Below are positions 58,516-64,000 of a stretch of 64,000 nt of DNA, in pieces (the first letter of the stretch is position 1; every line of letters starts with the position of its first letter). The notes under the pieces were generated by a model. It saw only the letters and a list, made by a program, of their open reading frames with translations. It had not been told where the DNA came from and ran no database searches. The stretch is from Collibacillus ludicampi (lineage in GTDB: Bacteria; Bacillota; Bacilli; Tumebacillales; BOQE01): NCBI RefSeq assembly GCF_023705585.1, contig NZ_BOQE01000001.1, forward strand, positions 1,005,341 through 1,069,340, read 5' to 3'. The position numbers were made by a program, and so were the translations under genes.

Positions 58516-59106
58516 TTATACAGATCGATCAATTCGTTCACCGGATACCTGTATCGTGATCGAGGGATATTGCGCCATTTGAATTTGAACGTTCCCCGGG
58601 ATCACCTGTGCATGAACAGCATGCGCCTGTACTTGCACCTCAGGACGATGCAAGAATACACTCGTTCGCACTACAGCCGGTTGATAGGAAAAGTGCACTG
58701 GGGATCGGGGAATCAATCCTACATTAAAGTCATGTGTTGGCGGACGAGAGTTTTCTACAGCCAAATCTGCAATTACATTTCCATTTTGAATCTCCCGCGC
58801 GAGACGGTCTCCTTCTTCCGCCTTTTTCTTTATGTAATCAAGTACAGCCTGTTGACCATCTTGGGCAAACTGACGCGCAAGCTGCCCACTAGTTGCCAGC
58901 CCCTCCTCTGCGAATGGAGCCGATTGGTCGATGGACAGTTTTCCCCTCTCAGTCTGAATATCGAGTGTCGCTGGTTGTTGCCTGATTTCTAGATCAGCCG
59001 TTTTTTGCTGAACATTCATTCGTGCAAATGATTGCGAAATACGAATAGATCCCCAAGTCTGATGAATGAGTAACGTACTCGACACGTGCACACCTACTTT
59101 TTCCAA
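58516..59106 (-). CDS. yviE: Flagellar-locus protein YviE (DUF6470)
   Basis: A 196-residue protein with the YviE pattern of short beta segments with proline (ADLEIRQQPATLDIQTERGK, LSIDQ) and VNVGLIPRSPVHFSYQPA-like repeats near the C-terminus (VGLIPRSPVHFSYQPAVV). Its function is unknown; in B. subtilis yviE lies at the same place between flgL and fliW. The start is uncertain: TTG at 59106 or a GTG seven codons later. Confidence 0.85.
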   Translation of the reverse strand: MEKVGVHVSSTLLIHQTWGSIRISQSFARMNVQQKTADLEIRQQPATLDIQTERGKLSIDQSAPFAEEGLATSGQLARQFAQDGQQAVLDYIKKKAEEGDRLAREIQNGNVIADLAVENSRPPTHDFNVGLIPRSPVHFSYQPAVVRTSVFLHRPEVQVQAHAVHAQVIPGNVQIQMAQYPSITIQVSGERIDRSV

Positions 59107-59135
59107 TCAAAAAGAAAAGTATACTTCATGTTCCC

Positions 59136-60044
59136 CTATTTTAAAAAGTCAACAAGTGTAGGTACTAAAATACGCGCACCTACAGCCAAAGATGCTTGCT
59201 GTACGTTTTCTGCCGTTTTCAGGTCAGTGATTGTCTTGGCGATATCCGCGTCTTCGACAGAAGACAAGAGCTTTTGATAGTTGGTATTCATATCATTTAA
59301 TCTCTGTTCAATCAGGTTTACCCGATTGCTGCGGGCGCCTATATCCGCACGCGCAGCTAGTACTTTGTCCAGTCTCGTGCTAATGTTATCAAGCGCATTC
59401 TGTATGGTTGATGTATCGTTATTTTGCAATCCGGTGTATAACTGGTTCAGTGCCGTAAACGCATTATCGGCATCTGAATTGGCCCCGAACACGTTGTCCG
59501 CGGTGATATTGACACTGATCGTTACCCCGTCAGAAACCAAATAATCAATGCTTCTGGTATCGAAATTCGCCCATAAATTTGTAGGATCGGTTGGGCTTCC
59601 TGGGTCACTGAACGGCTTTACATCTGTCTTCTGCCCGTTAAAAATATATTTTCCGTTAAACTGTGCATTCCCCAGTTGTACCAGCTGATGGAACAGTTGT
59701 TCCACCTCTTTCGCTATGACCTGCCGATCACCGCTGTTCAATGAATCATTTGCCCCTTGAACGGCAAGCTCCCTTGCACGCTGTAAAACATCTGTGACCT
59801 GTCCGATCGTGGAGTCCGTAAAATCCAAAACGTTTGCAGCAGCGTCCGCATTGGTTTTAAACTGGTTCAAATGATTCAATTGCGCACGATAACGCAACGC
59901 GTAATTCACCCCAACAGGATCATCAGAAGGGGTATTGATCCTTTTTCCACTTGCCAACATATTTTGCAGGTTCATCATACGCTCATTACTATTCGATAAA
60001 TTTTGTAACATCTGCAGATTCATCATGCTTTGCGTCACACGCAT
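59136..60044 (-). CDS. flgL: Hook-filament junction protein FlgL
   Basis: A 302-residue HAP3 protein with flagellin-like ends: MRVTQSMMNLQMLQNLSNSN, KRINTPSDDPVGVNYAL at the N-terminus, and DADIAKTITDLKTAENVQQA at the C-terminus. It follows flgK by 67 bases. Confidence 0.97.
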   Translation of the reverse strand: MRVTQSMMNLQMLQNLSNSNERMMNLQNMLASGKRINTPSDDPVGVNYALRYRAQLNHLNQFKTNADAAANVLDFTDSTIGQVTDVLQRARELAVQGANDSLNSGDRQVIAKEVEQLFHQLVQLGNAQFNGKYIFNGQKTDVKPFSDPGSPTDPTNLWANFDTRSIDYLVSDGVTISVNITADNVFGANSDADNAFTALNQLYTGLQNNDTSTIQNALDNISTRLDKVLAARADIGARSNRVNLIEQRLNDMNTNYQKLLSSVEDADIAKTITDLKTAENVQQASLAVGARILVPTLVDFLK

Positions 60045-60111
60045 GGTTCTTTCTTCCTTTCTATATACCCAAGGAAAGGATTATTTCATTCTATTTTTTC
60101 GATCAAGTCAT

Positions 60112-61572
60112 TTACCGAGTAATCCCCATTCCCGTAACAATCGTATTTAACAGCGAGTCGATCGTCGTTACCATCCGCGCTGCCGCACCGTACGCCTGCT
60201 GATATTTGATCATATTAGCCATTTCTTCATCAAGAGAGACACCGCTGACCGATTGACGCATGGTGTCCATCTGGTTGACCAAGGAATTCTGGTTCTTCTC
60301 CATTTGATCGGCCTCTTGCCCTTGAACTCCCAATTGGCCAACCATCGAGCGAAGAAAATCCTCAAAAGTACCCGCGGAGGAAGTCGCAAATGTTACGCTT
60401 TGGTTATACATATTACCAATGGATAATGCGTTGTTTCCATCTCCGCTTAAAGTACCCGAATCATTTGTATAAATCGAATTTGGCGAAGCAGCAGCTATGA
60501 GGCTTGTGTCCGTTATAGCTACCTGAATACTCGCCGCCGGGTTGCTTGGATTCGCAGTAAAGAAATCTACATTTGTAGGTTGAGAGGAAGACAAGGTATA
60601 CCCTTGTTTATGTTGTGTATTGATCTGGGTGACGAGCGTGTTTGTAAAATCATTTAACTGGTTGATATACGTATCCACGTAGATGTTCTGCGAGTCCACC
60701 AACCCCTTTAGTTCTCCCGATTGGATGTTAAGCGAAGGGGTATCGTAGTCTGAGGACTGTGGATTTGTAATTGCATGATCTACGGTATAAAAAGTACCAC
60801 TGTCATAGACCACGTGCTTCCAAGTGGTCGATCCGTCATCGACCAGGACAGTCTTATCTCCAACCTGAAGCGTGTACGATTGATTATTCTCCGTTACTTT
60901 TACATCAGCAATTTTCGAAAGTTGATCCACAAGGTAATCTCTCTGGTCGCGCAAATCGTTTGCATTCGCCCCAAAGGTCTCAGCGCTCTTGATTTGTACG
61001 TTCAGTTTTTGAATCTGATCAATATAGGAATTTACTTGGGTCACCTGCGTTTGAATGTTTGTCTGCAGATCGTTGTTCAGATCATTTAGTTGTTGGGCTG
61101 TTTCATTCAACAAGTCTGCCAGTTGTTTTCCTCTTTGCAAAACGACTGACCTTGCGGATGGATTGTTCGGGTCTGTACTTAACGTTTGCCACGCATTAAA
61201 AAACTGATTCAGCGCACTTGTTAGTCCGGTATCGGAAGGTTCATTCAAAATCGCCTGTAACTTATTCACTGTATCGCTCTTAACTTCCCATTCGCCCAAC
61301 AACTGGTTTTGATTGCGGTATTGCGTATCCAGAAAGCTTTCACGCATGCGCGTAATCGATTGTACGTCGACCCCCGTTCCGATTTGGCCGACAAGTCCGC
61401 CACTCGTCATGCTCGGGTAGTACATAGGTTGAGAGGCAACCATATTCACCACTTGACGGGAATATCCCGGTGTGTTCGCATTGGAAATGTTTTGACCGAC
61501 CGTATTGAGGGCGGTTTGTTGCGCGAACAGGGCGCGTTTCATCATTTCAAGACCAAAAAAGGTCGAGCTCAT
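60112..61572 (-). CDS. flgK: Hook-filament junction protein FlgK
   Basis: A 486-residue HAP1 with the flagellar rod/hook N-motif ALNTVGQNISNANTPGYSRQ and the C-terminal SGVSLDEEMANMIKYQQAYG. It is shorter than FlgK of B. subtilis by about 20 residues but complete. Confidence 0.97.
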   Translation of the reverse strand: MSSTFFGLEMMKRALFAQQTALNTVGQNISNANTPGYSRQVVNMVASQPMYYPSMTSGGLVGQIGTGVDVQSITRMRESFLDTQYRNQNQLLGEWEVKSDTVNKLQAILNEPSDTGLTSALNQFFNAWQTLSTDPNNPSARSVVLQRGKQLADLLNETAQQLNDLNNDLQTNIQTQVTQVNSYIDQIQKLNVQIKSAETFGANANDLRDQRDYLVDQLSKIADVKVTENNQSYTLQVGDKTVLVDDGSTTWKHVVYDSGTFYTVDHAITNPQSSDYDTPSLNIQSGELKGLVDSQNIYVDTYINQLNDFTNTLVTQINTQHKQGYTLSSSQPTNVDFFTANPSNPAASIQVAITDTSLIAAASPNSIYTNDSGTLSGDGNNALSIGNMYNQSVTFATSSAGTFEDFLRSMVGQLGVQGQEADQMEKNQNSLVNQMDTMRQSVSGVSLDEEMANMIKYQQAYGAAARMVTTIDSLLNTIVTGMGITR

Positions 61573-61602
61573 GCAAAAGTCCTCCTATCGCAATATCCTG
61601 CT

Positions 61603-62097
61603 TCATACCTTGGCGTCAAAAAAGCTTCTTCGCGGAGCCGACGCCGTCGTCCCCCGTTCGTGATACTGAATAGAGTTCGGGATATCAGTGAGCAAATCGA
61701 GTGTCATTTGCACGAACGCGAGCGACTGGCGCAAAAGCTGCGCATTGAGCTCATTGGCCTTCTTCAGTTCGTCCAGCACCGATGTGAGCCGTTCGATCAT
61801 CCCCTTCATGCGAGCGGAGAGGAACGGATCTCCGAGCAGCGAAGGCAATTGACGGGCGGTCAGAGATTCTTCCGCCATCCCCTTTTTCCGCGCGAACGCA
61901 GCGACATGAGACATACGTTCTTTCTCCAACGATTCGATCCGCTGAATCCATCTCCATTCTTGTCCCGTTAAGGCGGAGAGCTTGTCCAACTCCCCTTTTA
62001 TCAGAATGTCCTTTTTTTCATGGGCCAGAGACAATAACGCTTCATGCGCTTGAAGCAACTCATCGAAAATGGCGAACAACTGTTTTTCGTCTGTCAC
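61603..62097 (-). CDS. flgN: FlgN-family chaperone for FlgK/FlgL
   Basis: A 164-residue helical protein with FlgN features (LFAIFDELLQAHEALLSLA, ALTGQEWRWIQRIESLEKER). It should keep FlgK and FlgL unfolded for export. The start is GTG at 62097; GAGG lies 10 bases upstream. It lies between flgM and flgK, as yvyG in B. subtilis. Confidence 0.92.
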   Translation of the reverse strand: MTDEKQLFAIFDELLQAHEALLSLAHEKKDILIKGELDKLSALTGQEWRWIQRIESLEKERMSHVAAFARKKGMAEESLTARQLPSLLGDPFLSARMKGMIERLTSVLDELKKANELNAQLLRQSLAFVQMTLDLLTDIPNSIQYHERGTTASAPRRSFFDAKV

Positions 62098-62109
62098 ACG
62101 ATCACCGCC

Positions 62110-62412
62110 TCATCGTTTGCCATGCCAGAAATCCACGATTTTCTCCGCCACTTGCCTTGAGTCCACACGGTAGGTTCCCGCCTTGATCGCCTGACGAATG
62201 GTCTCAATACGCTCAGTGTTTGCTGAGGGAACATTCGAAGTGTCTTGTACGGTTGTGCCGCTCGCCGATTCTTCCGCCAAACGCTTCGCTTCGTTTGAAA
62301 TCTCGATCTGGTCTTGGCGATTGCCGCGGCGCCGTTCTTCACGCGGGACTTGCGCACCGATCTTCTGATACGCTTGTATCGGCGCTGTCCGCTGAATGTC
62401 ATTGATTTTCAT
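62110..62412 (-). CDS. flgM: Anti-sigma-D factor FlgM
   Basis: A 100-residue FlgM: MKINDIQRTAPIQAYQK at the start, a disordered basic middle and the sigma-binding C-terminal helices (TERIETIRQAIKAGTYRVDS, RQVAEKIVDFW). ATG at 62412 follows AAGGGG by 8 bases. A terminator hairpin sits directly ahead of its ribosome-binding site. Confidence 0.95.
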   Translation of the reverse strand: MKINDIQRTAPIQAYQKIGAQVPREERRRGNRQDQIEISNEAKRLAEESASGTTVQDTSNVPSANTERIETIRQAIKAGTYRVDSRQVAEKIVDFWHGKR

Positions 62413-62429
62413 TCCATACACCCCTTCCG

Positions 62430-62475
62430 AAAAAAAGAGCCGAAACATGTCTTTCTCCATGTATCGGCTCTTTTT
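62430..62475 (-). terminator. Terminator hairpin between yvyF and flgM
   Basis: AAAAAGAGCCGA pairs with TCGGCTCTTTTT around a 20-base loop that can itself pair (ACATG/CATGT), and seven T residues follow. It ends 18 bases before the flgM start, so it likely lowers yvyF read-through into flgM. Confidence 0.8.
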
Positions 62476-62615
62476 GCACTTTTGCAAAGAGATGAGAATC
62501 CGTGTATTCTTTCGTGACGGTCAATCATTGCACGTTATCGGCGAGAATCACCTTCAGATCCGCTTTTTTATACAGGATGGAGATTCCGCTCGATACGGTT
62601 TCCATCCTCCAATGA

Positions 62616-62999
62616 CTAATTTTTGAAATAATACTTACCGGATTTCTTTTCCATAGAAGACTTCTCTTTTTTAACACTTTCGAATCCTTTTTGTAATTCG
62701 GCTGTACATTTGGAACAAAAACGCCCTTTGGAAATCAAATCGTTGCACCTTTCGCACGGATAAGTAAGATTGGGTGTATTGACCACTGTGAGGCGTCCTT
62801 CTCGAATAAACCGGATGATTACGTCAATCGGAACGCCTGTTTCTTCACTGACTTCATAGGTCGAAGCATAGCGATTTTCTTTCAGGTAGTTTCTTACATC
62901 CAAGAATTGTTGCTCTTCTTCGCGAATGCAAATGGGGCATATATCACGCGCCACCTTATTGAATAAGCGGCCGCAGTTCCGACAATTGGCCAATCCCAT
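62616..62999 (-). CDS. yvyF: Flagellar-locus zinc-ribbon protein YvyF
   Basis: A 127-residue protein with two cysteine pairs at each end (CRNCGRLF…CPICIREEE and CERCNDLI…CSKCTAEL), a central winged-helix-like part (TYEVSEETGVPIDVIIRFIR) and a basic tail. It fits the TIGR03826/YvyF family. ATG at 62999 has AAGGAG 9 bases upstream. It starts the late flagellar block. Confidence 0.9.
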   Translation of the reverse strand: MGLANCRNCGRLFNKVARDICPICIREEEQQFLDVRNYLKENRYASTYEVSEETGVPIDVIIRFIREGRLTVVNTPNLTYPCERCNDLISKGRFCSKCTAELQKGFESVKKEKSSMEKKSGKYYFKN

Positions 63000-63319
63000 T
63001 CCGATCCACTCCTTCACCGACATTATACGGCAGGAGCAAGAAAATGTCGCTAGTTTTGGGAGAATTCTTTCATTGCTAAGCGAACATTGAAGTCCTGTGA
63101 AAAAGTCATAGATCAATAGGTAAATGCATCGTGAATGTCGAAGAGATAAGAAAACATAGAAAGAAATGAGCGATTACGATGAAATCGAAAGCATCAAGGC
63201 AATCATAATCCATCTTGTGGATTCGTGTATCACTGCCGGCTTAATGAAATCTGACGTTTACGTGGGAGTTTACGGGACTCACGTACGTGCCCAAGTGTCC
63301 GTTCATATCCTGAGGAAAT

Positions 63320-63616
63320 CACGCTGCCCCCGTTCAAACGCATACAATCGGAAGGCAAATACCGACAAATCCAGAATAGGCGTATTCGTTGTGTGAACAT
63401 GCCTTTGCAGAAGCGAAAACGGTATATGGACTGGATCGAACGCGAAGTAGGGGTCTGGAATGTGTGCAGAAACAAGCGCTGCTCGCCATAATTGTTAAAA
63501 CTCTGAAATGCCGGTTTAAGAAAAAACGACCTAAAACCGGGATTTTAGACTGCCAAAATCCGTCTTTCACCGGACTTTTAGACGTTTTAGACCAATCGAT
63601 TGGAAATACTAAATAA
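63320..63616 (+). pseudogene. C-terminal remnant of an IS1182-like DDE transposase
   Basis: One frame reads PFKRIQSEGKYRQIQNRRIR, and after a shift near 63393 another reads CEHAFAEAKTVYGLDRTRSR and GLECVQKQALLAIIVKTLK, the usual C-terminal block (Glu plus the YRxRGLxxVQxQALL-type helix) of IS1182-family transposases. No terminal repeats or N-terminal DDE part remain. It is the only recognisable item in the 650-base gap 63000-63649. Confidence 0.7.
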
Positions 63617-63649
63617 TAAGGATATGTTCAAGATCGGAGTCGATGGTTC

Positions 63650-63862
63650 ATGAGAAAATATACGTTATTGAGTATTGAAGAACGAATAAAAAAATCGAGA
63701 GGATTGCAAAACATGATTCAAAGCCGAAGAGAGCAACGGCCAAATGATAACAAACCTCGAACAGAGGAAGAAAAATTAATATTGATGGAAAGTTCCTATA
63801 GAAACTGGGAGAGAGATATGGTGAAAGTGGGAAAGAGGAAGTGGAAATATGTTGGAAAATAA
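63650..63862 (+). CDS. Possible 70-residue hypothetical protein
   Basis: A highly charged short protein (MRKYTLLSIEERIKKSRG, RNWERDMVKVGKRKWKYVG) with GGAG 11 bases upstream. It lies between the transposase remnant and a convergent gene end, and has no recognisable domain. It may be real or a chance frame. Confidence 0.35.
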   Translation: MRKYTLLSIEERIKKSRGLQNMIQSRREQRPNDNKPRTEEEKLILMESSYRNWERDMVKVGKRKWKYVGK

Positions 63863-63904
63863 GGAGAAGTATCTCGCGTAGACAACCGCCATGCTGGGCG
63901 CTCA

Positions 63905-63938
63905 CAAAAAATAAACCAGCCGTCACTGACTGGATAAT
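63905..63938 (-). terminator. Intrinsic terminator at the right edge
   Basis: CCAGTCAGTGACGGCTGG forms a stem followed by TTTATTTTTTG on the minus strand, ending the gene that enters from the right. Confidence 0.8.
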
Positions 63939-64000
63939 TGCTGCTTGTTCATTTCCTTCATCACATTCACGTCCAACCATAGATCCGAATATTGTTTGTG
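63923..64000 (-). CDS. C-terminal end of a gene cut by the window
   Basis: The last 25 codons of a minus-strand gene (HKQYSDLWLDVNVMKEMN, KQQLSSQ) end in TGA at 63923-63925, inside the terminator stem. Too little is left to name it; by synteny a com or flagellar gene would be expected, but the tail does not look like ComFC. Confidence 0.5.
   Translation of the reverse strand, partial: HKQYSDLWLDVNVMKEMNKQQLSSQ

Overview
The window looks like the chromosome of a motile, spore-former-type Firmicute of the Alicyclobacillaceae/Tumebacillus/Effusibacillus kind (inferred from gene content and synteny, not from a database search). Two blocks are collinear with Bacillus subtilis: pur operon–yerC–pcrB–pcrA–ligA, and yvyF–flgM–flgN–flgK–flgL–yviE–fliW–csrA–hag–flaG–fliD–fliS–fliT…hpf–secA–prfB. 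Almost all genes lie on the minus strand; rseP, one small membrane-protein gene and a few short elements are on plus.

1-10.8 kb holds ligA, ilvA, pcrA, an HD-domain protein with a broken P-loop, rseP, pcrB and yerC. The usual pcrB-pcrA-ligA operon is split, and ilvA sits between two copies of a palindromic repeat family. A likely free-standing small RNA with its own promoter and terminator lies between rseP and pcrB. 10.8-20.3 kb holds a small membrane protein, an HTH-TPR regulator, a PrsA-like foldase, MFS and DMT transporters, four tRNAs, argS with a terminator in its leader, a PilZ (c-di-GMP) protein and an unknown gene. 20.8-33.2 kb is a complete de novo purine operon (E-B-C-S-Q-L-F-M-N-H-D) without purK, led by a sigma-A promoter, a guanine riboswitch and a PRPP-type (ykkC) riboswitch in tandem, ending in an intrinsic terminator. 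33.3-41 kb holds an EAL phosphodiesterase, prfB with its programmed +1 frameshift, secA, a small membrane protein, an AT-rich cassette (ART-fold gene with a frameshift, an unknown gene and a SecB-like chaperone), hpf and a cold-shock gene. 41-43.4 kb is a polar amino-acid ABC transporter, followed upstream by a gap containing DnaA boxes.

43.8-63 kb is the most coherent accessory system. A six-gene set sufficient on paper for CMP-legionaminic acid (dehydratase, aminotransferase, acetyltransferase, hydrolysing epimerase, NeuB-type synthase, CMP transferase) joins directly to a late flagellar block that contains two Maf-type (DUF115) motility-associated glycosyltransferases, FliT, FliS, FliD, FlaG, a short flagellin, CsrA, FliW, hook-filament proteins and FlgM. 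The simplest reading is a flagellin glycosylation island, with flagellin levels set by sigma-D, FliS/FliW/CsrA and a CsrA-type hairpin in the hag leader. An unusual winged-helix fusion gene with a strong internal start lies between fliS and one maf gene.

The AT-rich ART/unknown/SecB-like cassette at 38.4-39.85 kb is the best candidate for an undescribed system. It resembles a toxin-antitoxin-chaperone arrangement whose first gene has lost one A in a homopolymer. A mosaic family of nested palindromic repeats (sharing GAGACGACCTYC and GCTTTGCG arms) occurs in at least five intergenic gaps, including one inside the pur operon.
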